Source: Oleiphilus messinensis (GTDB lineage Bacteria; Pseudomonadota; Gammaproteobacteria; Pseudomonadales; Oleiphilaceae). From it: 64,000 nucleotides of DNA. The stretch spans positions 1,113,501 to 1,177,500 of the forward strand of contig NZ_CP021425.1 of NCBI RefSeq assembly GCF_002162375.1, given 5' to 3'. The notes under the pieces were generated by a model. It searched no databases. It saw nothing but the letters and a program-made list of their open reading frames with translations, and was not told the DNA's origin. Of the stretch, positions 26,028 through 34,716 are shown piece after piece. The stretch's first letter is position 1. Every line of letters begins with the position of its first letter. The position numbers were made by a program, and so were the translations under genes.

Positions 26028-27358
26028 TAACTTTTCGCTTCGATATGGGTTAACGATTCAGTTTGTGGGCTGCAGCTTGCTGAGGCAGGCAAAGGCTGTT
26101 CTGGCGTGCACAGCTCAATCAGATTGCCAAGGTAACGATCTGATTTCAGGGCAAATGGGTTGCTGCAATCCCAGGCATAACCTGCCAGTATGGAGCAGAT
26201 CATCGCCTTGATTTTCGGGTCGGGAGAAGGATGGAAGAAAACCGTTTGCAGACCACCCTGATACCAGGCTTCAACATAGGTACGAAAAGCATTAATCCCT
26301 TGTCGAAGCGGGATTGCGTATTCTTGTTCCCAATCTACTGATTCACCCTTTAGGCTGCGCACCACGAGTGGTGCACACAAGTTTGCGGATTTAAGCGCGA
26401 TGGTTACGCCGGAAGAAAAAACCGGATCCAGAAACTCCCCGGCATTCCCTAACAACGCAAAACGTTCACCAAACAAGGACTTCACATTGGCTGAGTAGCC
26501 CGTGATTTCACGCGCATTTTGACAGCGTTGTCTGTTTTTCAGAAGTCGGCATAAGGCGGGATCGGTATCAATAAAGTGATCCAGGGTCTCATTCAACGAA
26601 AGATCAGCTAATGCATCGTAGTATTTCTGTTCTGCAACGACACCGATACTGGTTGTTGCGTCAGAAAACGGTATGATCCACAGCCAGATATCATGATGCT
26701 GTTCGTGGGGGACGATGAGGATCTTGTTGCGATCAAAGCAAGTACCGTTGTGCAGAAAGGGGTCCTCTGCCGCTATGCCATCCTGATAGTGGGTGAATAC
26801 CGCTTTGCGAACGGGGAAATCAGAGGGGGTTTCCAGATCAAGAAGTCGGGGTAATACCCGGCCAAAGCCGCTGGCGTCGAGAACAAATTGACATTGGATC
26901 GTTTGCAGCTGACCTGTGTCATCCTCAACCTCCAGAAGCGTATAGTCTGCCTCGATTTTGATTCCCTTTACACTGTGTTGATAGCGTATTTCTACACCCA
27001 TCTTTTCTGCCTGCCGAGCAAGGATGTCATCAAATACAGCGCGCTTCACCTGAAATGTTGAAGCAGGACCTGTTGCCGACTTTTGTTCGAAATCGAATGT
27101 TACATACTGACCGTCACGGCAAAATGCTGCGCCGTCTTTTCTCTGAAAGCCAGCCGAAGTGATGGCATCAAGCATGCCTGCTTCATCAAGGAATGACATA
27201 CAGTGCGGTAACAGACTTTCGCCGATCGAAAAACGGGGAAAGGTTTCTCTTTCAATGATCAGAACCGATATTCCCTGCTGTTTCAAGTGCGCCGCTGCAA
27301 CTGCCCCCGAAGGGCCGGCACCAATTACAACAACTTGGTACTCCGTGGGATTAGACAT
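26027..27358 (-). CDS. FAD-dependent oxidoreductase with halogenase hallmarks
   Basis: A 443-residue flavoprotein. GAGPSG at 13-18 is the FAD-binding motif. The tryptophan-halogenase hallmark WxWxIP is present as WLWIIP at 225-230. The GES segment with RFSIGESLLPH and a Lys in GFQRKDGAAF (K74) align with the region holding the catalytic Lys of phenolic flavin halogenases. It could therefore halogenate the aryl head group, as brominated xanthomonadins are. It could also be a related oxidoreductase, since APE clusters commonly carry such enzymes with no proven reaction. I chose ATG 27358 because the Rossmann motif follows; the longer frame reads into the exporter. It overlaps the exporter gene by eight bases. 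Confidence 0.8.
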   Translation of the reverse strand: MSNPTEYQVVVIGAGPSGAVAAAHLKQQGISVLIIERETFPRFSIGESLLPHCMSFLDEAGMLDAITSAGFQRKDGAAFCRDGQYVTFDFEQKSATGPASTFQVKRAVFDDILARQAEKMGVEIRYQHSVKGIKIEADYTLLEVEDDTGQLQTIQCQFVLDASGFGRVLPRLLDLETPSDFPVRKAVFTHYQDGIAAEDPFLHNGTCFDRNKILIVPHEQHHDIWLWIIPFSDATTSIGVVAEQKYYDALADLSLNETLDHFIDTDPALCRLLKNRQRCQNAREITGYSANVKSLFGERFALLGNAGEFLDPVFSSGVTIALKSANLCAPLVVRSLKGESVDWEQEYAIPLRQGINAFRTYVEAWYQGGLQTVFFHPSPDPKIKAMICSILAGYAWDCSNPFALKSDRYLGNLIELCTPEQPLPASASCSPQTESLTHIEAKS

Positions 27359-29837
27359 CCTTTTGATTCTCCGAAGGGGGGATTGTAAAGTGTGTTTCAG
27401 GCAAAGCCGCGGGATCATGGCCTCTGGCCGCAAATGGTGCGACGATGAACAGCATGCCCAGACCCAACACCAGTGTTGTGCCAAAGTGGGCAATCGCGGG
27501 TATCTGACTGAAAATAAAAAAACCGAAGGCAATGCATGACGAGGCAATGGATAGCCAAATGCTGACGATACTTAATGGGCGAAACCCGAACCCTTGATAG
27601 ATGAAGCCGTAGTCTATTCCTAACATCAAAACCAACAGTGCAGCAAACAGGTTGAACAGATTCAGATTCCCGAGTAGCCATTGGCTTAGTAATAGCGAAA
27701 CAAAGAGCGCGAGCGTTGGCGGAGTGACTACCCAGAACGCAACTTTCGGCGATTTCAGTAACAAACAAATCAGGAACATGGAAAGTATTGAAAAAACGAT
27801 AATATATTCCAGCAGCTCTCGATATTGAGCGAGTGTTTCGGTGAGTTGTCTGGGTTTATTGTGCCAGTATATTCCGTCTTCGGGCTGCGCCAGTTGTGCC
27901 AGCTCGAGTTCGTTACTGACATTTCGGAACAGCACCAGCGTTGCAACACCAGACTGTTTACCGGTGTGGTGGAGTTCCAGCCAAAGTGTTCCCAAGCTCT
28001 CGGCCAGTGCAGATGAAAGAATCGTCGCTGGCTGCAACCAGGCATCAGGGTCAACGCTTTCCGGGTCTGCGATTTTGTATTGTGGGGTCAAAATATTGAG
28101 CTTTCCCGCGAACCAGTTATTGCGGCGTGCATCGGAGAGCAGCGTCTGATTTTCTGTTTGGGTTCGAATGGATGGAACCCAGTCACTTAACGAAAGGTAG
28201 TCTGTGAACCCGTTTCTGGCGTGACTTGTGCGGAGTTTGGCCGTTAGCTTTTCAGTTTTTTCCAGCAAGGCTTGTTCATTTTGTGCCGTAATAACAAAAA
28301 AGCGGCTATCCCAGTTAAAACCTGTCTGTTTGGCCAATACCATGCCGAGTTGTTCCTGTTCAATCAGCGCTTTTGGCGAACTGTTCAATGCCTGAATGGA
28401 ATCATCGTAGCGTAAATTCAATCCATGACCGGCCAGACTTGTCAGAGCAGTAAGCGTTAGCAGGACAGTACAGGTAATTTGCACCGGGGTGGAGAAGCGG
28501 TTGCCGAATTGTTCGGCGGCGTTTATCAATGCCGAACGGACGCCGATTGATGACGGCTGAAGTTGAGCCAAGCGCGGATACAGCCAAATTGTGCCCAGAA
28601 CAGCACAGAGCAACCCGGAACACATGAAAACGGCGACTTGTTTCAAGATCATAATTGGAAACAGGCCGACAATAATGTAGCCGCTGGCGGTGGTGATAAA
28701 TGCCAGAAAAAGCGTTCGGCTGATCTGCTGGTATTGTTGTGACCGATTGCCATGACAGAGCATGTGGAATGCGTAGTCAATCGCAATACCCAAAAGGCTG
28801 GTTGCGAAAATCAGGGAGACCAGATGAACGGTGGAGAAAAACACCCAGAGGCTGATCCAGCCACCCATTAAGGCCAGGGTTATCGCTCCGAACAAGAGCC
28901 CGAAGGGTTTTGTAGAAGCAAAGCTAAGCAGTACCAGTAAGGTGAGCAGCACCAGTGTTGCGCTGCCAAACGTGGTAAATTCGAATTTTGCACGTTTGGC
29001 ATTGGCTGCATTATGAAATAAAGCACCTTGGCGCACGACCTTAAGCGTGAGAGAGGTTTGTTCGTGGGGCGTCGCCTCTGTAACGCGCTCCAATGCGGCT
29101 TCCAGTTTGTCGCGCAGCACAATGGATTCATCGACTGTTGAGGCTTTTTTCGATTGTGCCATTACTCTGAAGTAAAAGCGGCCATCTAATACTACCGCTT
29201 CTTCGGAGCCCGCTTTTTTTGAACCCGTTACCCGGCTTATGGATTCAGCCCGCCAGGTGAGAAAATCGGCAAGGGACAAGGTTGTATCCTGATGTACGGT
29301 TTGTGCTACAAACGGTGTGCTCATATCGAACAGAATACCCATCACATAGCGTTGGAACTGTTCCGGAGTGTTATCCAGTAGGCGATTGCGATAGGTTGGT
29401 GATAATATTCTTTCAGCATAAGGTGTATAGATTTCTGTCAGTGTGGCGGGGGAAATCTGTCCTGGTTTACGCACTTTGAGCCAGTCGCTTGCTTCCAGCG
29501 TTGACAGTTCTTTCCGCAGCGCTTCCATGGCCGCTCGTGCATGGTGTTGTTCGGAATGGCCCAGCCAGATAGAAAAGGTCCCTGAAAAAGTTGCACCGGC
29601 TTGTTTGATCGCGCTTTGCAGTAACTCGCTTTGTTGGTGCTCCGTATCCGGCAGGGTATCCAGAATGCCGGTGCTAAGTTGGACGGGAAATAATAGGGAA
29701 CAGGCAAACAAAGTGGTGATGAGAAGCGCTAAAAGCGTTTGCACAATGCGTTTGTGCACGCAGGTTAGTTCTCTTCTGTGAAAAACCGATGAGTGCCAAC
29801 TGCTTTTGCGGTTTGGGTGTTTATCAGTGTTGGGCAA
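27351..29837 (-). CDS. apeM: APE exporter, MMPL/RND family (ApeM)
   Basis: An 828-residue protein with two copies of an RND-like arrangement: one N-terminal helix, a large periplasmic loop and then clustered helices, repeated from about residue 420. Helix clusters with Gly-rich turns such as GIAIDYAFHMLCHG and GIDYGFIYQG carry the Asp typical of proton-coupled MMPL proteins. It should export the aryl polyene precursor or its lipid-linked form from the inner membrane. The gene overlaps the LolA-like gene by 14 bases upstream and the flavoenzyme gene by eight downstream. Confidence 0.9.
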   Translation of the reverse strand: MPNTDKHPNRKSSWHSSVFHRRELTCVHKRIVQTLLALLITTLFACSLLFPVQLSTGILDTLPDTEHQQSELLQSAIKQAGATFSGTFSIWLGHSEQHHARAAMEALRKELSTLEASDWLKVRKPGQISPATLTEIYTPYAERILSPTYRNRLLDNTPEQFQRYVMGILFDMSTPFVAQTVHQDTTLSLADFLTWRAESISRVTGSKKAGSEEAVVLDGRFYFRVMAQSKKASTVDESIVLRDKLEAALERVTEATPHEQTSLTLKVVRQGALFHNAANAKRAKFEFTTFGSATLVLLTLLVLLSFASTKPFGLLFGAITLALMGGWISLWVFFSTVHLVSLIFATSLLGIAIDYAFHMLCHGNRSQQYQQISRTLFLAFITTASGYIIVGLFPIMILKQVAVFMCSGLLCAVLGTIWLYPRLAQLQPSSIGVRSALINAAEQFGNRFSTPVQITCTVLLTLTALTSLAGHGLNLRYDDSIQALNSSPKALIEQEQLGMVLAKQTGFNWDSRFFVITAQNEQALLEKTEKLTAKLRTSHARNGFTDYLSLSDWVPSIRTQTENQTLLSDARRNNWFAGKLNILTPQYKIADPESVDPDAWLQPATILSSALAESLGTLWLELHHTGKQSGVATLVLFRNVSNELELAQLAQPEDGIYWHNKPRQLTETLAQYRELLEYIIVFSILSMFLICLLLKSPKVAFWVVTPPTLALFVSLLLSQWLLGNLNLFNLFAALLVLMLGIDYGFIYQGFGFRPLSIVSIWLSIASSCIAFGFFIFSQIPAIAHFGTTLVLGLGMLFIVAPFAARGHDPAALPETHFTIPPSENQKDV

Positions 29838-30561
29838 ACCGCTTTGCCTCTTCGCTCAATTCGTTGAAATCCGTGTAATTCAATTCAAGGCGTGTACGCA
29901 CATCATGGGCTTCAAAAAAAATGATTTCAGTTGGCCGGGTGGTTCCGCAAATTTGAATCCCCTGAAGAATCGTCTCCCAGGCCTGTTGTTGAGGTGTTAA
30001 TGCAAGACACTGCTGTTCGCCACTATTTTTGTGCAGCCGGAAGTGTTTCGTCAGGCGTTGTTCGTTTTGTTGAAATATCGCAAGCATAATATCGCTGATA
30101 ATCTGACCACTGGCTTTGGTCTTGATGGCGAGTGTGCCATCATCACGCCATTCGAGCTCGGACAGCCCCGCATTGGAAAACAGATTCGTTTTTACAATAG
30201 GGGTCAGCAAGTGCCAGTAGAGGCCTTTTTCCGGTTTATAATAAAACTCCCCCGTTGACTCTATGGCGCGCTGCAGGATCGGAACCTGTTTTTGTTGCTG
30301 AAACGAGCCCTGTTGAGTTTCCAGGTTATAAGTTTCCAGGTTGTTGGTTTCCAGGTTGTTGGCTAGTCCGGGCCATATCTGGAAAATACTCTGCCCCTCA
30401 CTGTCCCCTGATGTATTCAAGGGGATGGGGTCAAACCCGTCGAGCCATGACTCTTCGGCAACGCTTGCTCGGGAGAGAAGCACTAGAGCAGACATGACCA
30501 GTACTGTGGCAAAATTCGCCTCCCGATCCAGCAGCATTTTTTTGCAACGCTGTGGTTTCAT
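29824..30561 (-). CDS. apeL: APE LolA-like outer membrane carrier protein (ApeL)
   Basis: A 245-residue exported protein with an N-terminal signal peptide (TVLVMSALVLLSRASVA) and a LolA-like beta domain, to judge from FYYKPEKGLYWHLLTPI and position. It probably ferries the lipidic product through the periplasm. ATG 30561 is preceded by GAGGTGAG at five bases; an upstream ATG lacks it. A threefold repeat encodes NLET (NNLETNNLETYNLETQQ), see the repeat entry. It overlaps apeM by 14 bases and starts four bases after apeK. Confidence 0.82.
   Translation of the reverse strand: MKPQRCKKMLLDREANFATVLVMSALVLLSRASVAEESWLDGFDPIPLNTSGDSEGQSIFQIWPGLANNLETNNLETYNLETQQGSFQQQKQVPILQRAIESTGEFYYKPEKGLYWHLLTPIVKTNLFSNAGLSELEWRDDGTLAIKTKASGQIISDIMLAIFQQNEQRLTKHFRLHKNSGEQQCLALTPQQQAWETILQGIQICGTTRPTEIIFFEAHDVRTRLELNYTDFNELSEEAKRFAQH
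30317..30361. repeat. Three tandem 15-bp units inside apeL
   Basis: GTTTCCAGGTTATAA (30317-30331), GTTTCCAGGTTGTTG (30332-30346) and GTTTCCAGGTTGTTG (30347-30361) lie head to tail; the last two are identical. On the coding strand they specify the repeating NLET segment near the N-terminus. Units of 15 bases keep the frame, so copy number could vary without breaking the gene. Confidence 0.9.
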
Positions 30562-30565
30562 GGAC

Positions 30566-30994
30566 TCACCTCTCACATCTTATTCCCAGTCGTTGTTTCA
30601 ATATGGCCGGGGTTTCAAATTGCATTTCCTGCGTTTCACGTGCCACTGCAACCTGGATGGTATGCGCTTTGGTCAGTCGTTTGCCGGTATCGATGTCGAT
30701 GATTTCGTAATTGAGCTTCAATCGGGTTTCAAACTCAGCCAGTTTGCAGGATACCTGAATCCATTGTCCAAAGCAGGCGGGGGCAACATACTTCAGGCGC
30801 ATATCGACAACGGGCCAGAGGTAACCTGAATGTGCCATTTCAAGGTAGCCATAATTGATTGAATCCAGTAGTTCGCACCGTGCGAGCTCCAAATACTTAA
30901 CATAGTGGCCATGCCAGACAATGTGCATGGAGTCGACATCAAAAAACGGAACTTTAATTTTTGTTGTGATCGCGACTTCAGGTACGCTCGTCAT
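30566..30994 (-). CDS. apeK: APE thioesterase (ApeK, 4HBT hotdog)
   Basis: A 142-residue hotdog thioesterase. It has the 4HBT pattern FFDVDSMHIVWHGHYVKYLE, in which the Asp after the second hydrophobic stretch (FDVDSM) is the usual catalytic residue, and continues DSINYGYLEM. ApeK in studied systems is thought to release or edit the acyl chain. I chose ATG 30994 (MTSVPEVAITTKI) because the hotdog strand follows; it overlaps the ammonia-lyase stop by 17 bases. Confidence 0.88.
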   Translation of the reverse strand: MTSVPEVAITTKIKVPFFDVDSMHIVWHGHYVKYLELARCELLDSINYGYLEMAHSGYLWPVVDMRLKYVAPACFGQWIQVSCKLAEFETRLKLNYEIIDIDTGKRLTKAHTIQVAVARETQEMQFETPAILKQRLGIRCER

Positions 30995-32552
30995 AGCCGA
31001 GATTCCAGTATTGTTGTTGGATGAGTTGTACTGTTTCCCGTAGTTCGGACTCCATCGGGCGGTCTTGTTCAAGGAACGGGATTTTTGAACACAAATCATG
31101 AATCATGGCTTGCAGACTTGTACCCAAGGTACCGAGCTGCAATTCACGCTGTGCCTCTCGTAGACGAAGTCCTTGCAAACTTGCGAGTAAACCTGCTGCG
31201 ACAACTTGTTCAGTCAATTGCAATACCCGCAGGCAGTCTCTGGCTGCGATTGTGCCCATGCTGACTTTGTCTTGATTGTGGCACTCGGTCGAGCGGGAAA
31301 AGACCGATGCTGGCATGGTGAGTTTCAGGGCCTCTGCAGTCCAGGCGGATGCACCAATTTGTACAGCTTTGAAGCCATGATGGATATAGCGTTGTTCCGG
31401 GGCTGCACCGGAAAGATTGGCCGGAAGTCCATGGTTAAACTTTTCATCCACTAACAGGGCAATTTGTCGGTCTATCAGGTCGGCCAGATTGGCCACACAG
31501 TTTTTCAGCGTGTCCATGGCTAACGCGATATGGCCACCGTAGAAATGGCCACCATGGAGCACGTGTTCTCCCATGCCATCGATTATCGGATTGTCATTTG
31601 CACTGTTCAGTTCGTTTTCAATGTTGCTTCTAAGCCAGGGCAGCGTATCTTCGAGCACACCGATAATATGGGGAGCACAACGAATGGAATATCGGTCCTG
31701 CAAGCGATCAGCATTACGGGGGTGCTCATGTTCGTTCAGGTCGAGTCTTATCCATTTGGCCGCGTTCATTTGGCCGGCATGAGGCTTGACTGAAAACAGA
31801 ATTTCATCGAAGTGATACGGATTACCATTGACCGCAACCGTTGATATGGCGGTGATGCGCGCACAAAGGCGGGATAAATACTGTGCCCGTGAAAATGCTT
31901 CACAGGCGAGTGCGGTCATCACAGCGGTGCCATTCATGAGCGCCAGGCCTTCCTTGGGTTTCAGCGTGAGCGGCGTAATGCCCTCAGCCGCCATGGCATT
32001 CTTTGCCGGTAAAACGGCCCCCTGGTAGTAAACTTCCCGCTCGCCAATCAGAGCTCCTGCGACGTAAGATAACGGTGTCAAATCACCGCTTGCACCGACA
32101 GAGCCTTCCTGAGGTATACGTGGAATGATACCGCTATTGATAAATTGTACGAGCTGGTCGAGCAGTTCCCAGCTGACTCCGGAGTACCCCTGACACAAGG
32201 AATTCAAGCGCACGGCCATAACGGCGCGAGCTTGTGCTTCACTCAAGTAATCCCCAAGTCCACAACCGTGAAAACGAGTGAGGTTGATCGGCAGGTCGGA
32301 GACAATATCCAAAGGGATTTTCACCGAGCAGGAGTCTCCGTAACCGGTTGTCACGCCATAAATCACACCATCTTTAGTCAGCAACTTGTTGAGAAAATTG
32401 ATACCTGAATCGATCCGTTCGACAAAGCCGGGGCTCTGGGAGAGCTCGACATTCATTTTGCCATTGGCAACGGCCAGAATGTCTTCAATGGTGATGGCTT
32501 GTTGGCCAAAGGCCAGGTCTTTGATCTGGCGCGACGGAGTGTATTGACTCAT
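30978..32552 (-). CDS. Aromatic amino acid ammonia-lyase of the APE operon (HAL/PAL/TAL family)
   Basis: A MIO-cofactor ammonia-lyase of 524 residues that removes ammonia from His, Phe or Tyr. The MIO triad is A154-S155-G156 in SVGASGDLTPLS; the lid Tyr is Y65 in VIYGVTTGYGDS. The selectivity position reads F94-H95 in NLTRFHGCGLG. The usual dyads are His-Leu (Rhodobacter tyrosine lyase), Phe-Leu (phenylalanine lyase) and Ser-His (histidine lyase and Flavobacterium tyrosine lyase), so the substrate cannot be read. No hut genes are near. Within an APE operon the likeliest role is to make a cinnamate or p-coumarate starter. CAGGAAA lies just before ATG 32552. It follows the acyltransferase by 17 bases. 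Confidence 0.9.
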   Translation of the reverse strand: MSQYTPSRQIKDLAFGQQAITIEDILAVANGKMNVELSQSPGFVERIDSGINFLNKLLTKDGVIYGVTTGYGDSCSVKIPLDIVSDLPINLTRFHGCGLGDYLSEAQARAVMAVRLNSLCQGYSGVSWELLDQLVQFINSGIIPRIPQEGSVGASGDLTPLSYVAGALIGEREVYYQGAVLPAKNAMAAEGITPLTLKPKEGLALMNGTAVMTALACEAFSRAQYLSRLCARITAISTVAVNGNPYHFDEILFSVKPHAGQMNAAKWIRLDLNEHEHPRNADRLQDRYSIRCAPHIIGVLEDTLPWLRSNIENELNSANDNPIIDGMGEHVLHGGHFYGGHIALAMDTLKNCVANLADLIDRQIALLVDEKFNHGLPANLSGAAPEQRYIHHGFKAVQIGASAWTAEALKLTMPASVFSRSTECHNQDKVSMGTIAARDCLRVLQLTEQVVAAGLLASLQGLRLREAQRELQLGTLGTSLQAMIHDLCSKIPFLEQDRPMESELRETVQLIQQQYWNLGYDERT

Positions 32553-32569
32553 GCTTGTTTCCTGACTCG

Positions 32570-33553
32570 TTATGACTGTTGGCGCGGGAGACTGCTGCGT
32601 TCGGTCTGGCAGTCCTTCGCCCAAAAGTCATAAAAATTAAACCACTGATACGGGTGCCGAACCGTATGATATTCCAACCGGCTGGCGTATTGATCAATCC
32701 AGCTTTGCAATGCCTCCTGGCGTTTTTTCCGTGGAAGTTGTAACGGGTCAGCAAATGGCTCCAGTATCATCTGGTAGCGTAACTGCGCGTGCCTGGTTTT
32801 CATGAAAAAAAGCAAGTATACCGGACACTCCAAAAGACTGGCGAGCACGAATGGGCCTATTGCAAAGGGGGCTGATTCACCCAGAAACGTGCTGTATTTG
32901 ATTTTTCCTGGGCCCTGAACGGGAGTTCGGTCTCCGACAATGACGACAATTTCGCCTTGATCCACGCGTTCTCTGAGCAACATCATCAACTCGGGACTGA
33001 GGGTCGAAACCTGAATCAGGTCAATTTCTGCGTCCGGATTTATTTCGTTCAGTATGCGATTGAACGCGACAGCATGGTGGGTGTATACCAATACGTTGAT
33101 GCGCTTGTTGTATTTGCTGGAGGCGATGGCCCGGCAGGCCTCTATGTTGCCCAAGTGGGAGCCGATGAACACTGCACCTTTATTCCCGTGCATAATGGCT
33201 TGAACCCGGTCCGGGTCGGCGTACTGCACATGGGTGGCATTGAGTTTTCCGATCCAGGAGTCAATTTTGTCGAGCACGATCCAGCCAAAATTCAGGTGAT
33301 GCCAATAACCTTGCCAAAATCCTGGTTCCGTCTTGAAGGTCTGCTGTTCAGGATGTTGTTCCACCCGGCGCAAAAAGTTCAGTGAAGCAGTCCGGGAGGT
33401 TTTACCAAAAAGGTAAAAATAAAAGATTACCGGCGCGAAAAAAATACTGAGCACGAATCTGCCGAATAGCCGATAAATCCAGAGCAGTATACGAATGCCC
33501 AGAATCGACCCCCGTTCCTGGGCGTTGGCCCAGTGTTTTGATGTGTTGCTCAT
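32570..33553 (-). CDS. LpxL/HtrB-type acyltransferase, equivalent to the acyltransferase half of ApeJ
   Basis: A membrane-bound acyltransferase of 327 residues. A hydrophobic N-terminal stretch (LFGRFVLSIFFAPVIFYFYL) is followed by HLGNIE in FIGSHLGNIEACR, the HX4E active-site motif of this family, and VGDRTPVQGPG. It probably acylates the polyene product or its lipid anchor. In E. coli-type clusters ApeJ is one longer protein with glycosyltransferase and acyltransferase parts; here they are separate genes whose ends overlap by four bases. Confidence 0.85.
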   Translation of the reverse strand: MSNTSKHWANAQERGSILGIRILLWIYRLFGRFVLSIFFAPVIFYFYLFGKTSRTASLNFLRRVEQHPEQQTFKTEPGFWQGYWHHLNFGWIVLDKIDSWIGKLNATHVQYADPDRVQAIMHGNKGAVFIGSHLGNIEACRAIASSKYNKRINVLVYTHHAVAFNRILNEINPDAEIDLIQVSTLSPELMMLLRERVDQGEIVVIVGDRTPVQGPGKIKYSTFLGESAPFAIGPFVLASLLECPVYLLFFMKTRHAQLRYQMILEPFADPLQLPRKKRQEALQSWIDQYASRLEYHTVRHPYQWFNFYDFWAKDCQTERSSLPRQQS

Positions 33554-34335
33554 CGGCCAGATCCTGCGGATTGCACTGGTAATGCTTTTTGCATCCGGCG
33601 CCGGCGCTGATTGCGGGCCAACAGGTTGGGGAGGCGAACCAGCATTCTCAGAAACAGACGTGTGTGCATCCAGCTGATGAGTACATTATCCTCCAGTGGT
33701 CGAAAATGGGAGGTGATATCCTCAGCATAGATAACTTTGGTGGGTACAAACTGAATATTTACGCCGCGCCAGTAGAGTTTGACCATGACTTCGATATCGA
33801 AGTCCATTCTTTTTCCGAGTCGTTCTTTGTTCAGTAAGGGAATAACCTGATGCAGGGGATAAACCCGAAAACCGCACATGGTGTCTTCAACACTGAATGA
33901 CAATGTCTCGATCCAGACCCAGAAATGTGTAATATAGCGCCCATATAGACGACTTTTGGGTACACTGTCGTCATAGACCGGTTTACCGCTAATCAGGTCT
34001 TCCGGGTGTGCCTGTGAGAGCTCGAGCATACGGCTTACATCGTTCAGGTTATGCTGCCCATCGGCATCGATCTGTAGTGCATGGCTGTAACCATCAAGCC
34101 GGGCTTGTCTCAGTCCGGACTGGACAGCTCCACCTTTTCCCTGATTGCTGTTATGCGTCACGATTTTCAGTTTGCTGTAGCGTTGGCTCAAGGCTCGAAT
34201 GACTGCTTTCGTCTGCGCATCACTACCGTCATCAACCATGATGATTTGCATATTCATACCGGCAAGGGCATCAATCACGCTGGCAATATTCTGGCTGTGA
34301 TTGTAGTTTGGAATTACAAAGCAATAGTTATTCAA
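33550..34335 (-). CDS. Family 2 glycosyltransferase, equivalent to the glycosyltransferase half of ApeJ
   Basis: A GT-A fold glycosyltransferase of 261 residues. The nucleotide-sugar motifs are IMVDDGSDAQT and the DXD-type LQIDADGQHN. Its family resembles dolichol-phosphate mannosyltransferase-type enzymes. It has no clear membrane helix at the N-terminus. It may attach a sugar to the lipid anchor of the polyene. It overlaps the acyltransferase gene by four bases and follows apeI by 12 bases. Confidence 0.87.
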   Translation of the reverse strand: MNNYCFVIPNYNHSQNIASVIDALAGMNMQIIMVDDGSDAQTKAVIRALSQRYSKLKIVTHNSNQGKGGAVQSGLRQARLDGYSHALQIDADGQHNLNDVSRMLELSQAHPEDLISGKPVYDDSVPKSRLYGRYITHFWVWIETLSFSVEDTMCGFRVYPLHQVIPLLNKERLGKRMDFDIEVMVKLYWRGVNIQFVPTKVIYAEDITSHFRPLEDNVLISWMHTRLFLRMLVRLPNLLARNQRRRRMQKALPVQSAGSGR

Positions 34336-34347
34336 AATCAGTATCCA

Positions 34348-34716
34348 TTAATTGTCGCTCAGAATGACCCTGCCTGAGGCATGTTTTCCCTGTTTTGATT
34401 CAAAACTGAATATGAACTTATCGCTGGTTTTGGTTGTCAGTGTCAATACCACGATATCGCCCGGGCGAATGATATTCTGAAATTTCAGAACTTCAACCTG
34501 TTTGACTGCCGAATTTGAACGGTTCAATAATTTTTTGCCGTAGGTAATCGCCCATTGTAACTGCACAGCGCCGGGGAGTATGGGGTGACCGGGAAAATGC
34601 CCCTCCAGAAAACGGAGATCTTCAGGAATCTGGAGCCTAATTGTTGCTTCGGGTAATTCACTGTCGGTAAAAGTTGCGCCCAGCTCAACAGGAAGAATTC
34701 GTGCGTGATCTGTCAT
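34348..34716 (-). CDS. apeI: APE 3-hydroxyacyl-ACP dehydratase (ApeI, FabZ/FabA type)
   Basis: A 122-residue hotdog dehydratase. LEGHFPGHPILPGAVQLQWA carries the FabZ/FabA catalytic His (HFPGHPILPG). It and ApeP provide the two dehydratase subunits of the polyene synthase. ATG 34716 overlaps the apeH stop by four bases (ATGA); an upstream in-frame start at 34743 lies inside apeH. Confidence 0.9.
   Translation of the reverse strand: MTDHARILPVELGATFTDSELPEATIRLQIPEDLRFLEGHFPGHPILPGAVQLQWAITYGKKLLNRSNSAVKQVEVLKFQNIIRPGDIVVLTLTTKTSDKFIFSFESKQGKHASGRVILSDN

Noticed and set aside
30978-32552. Histidine catabolism (hutH)
   Set aside because: The enzyme is in the HAL family, but no hutU, hutI or hutG lies near it, and the selectivity dyad is not Ser-His. 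Its place is inside an APE operon.
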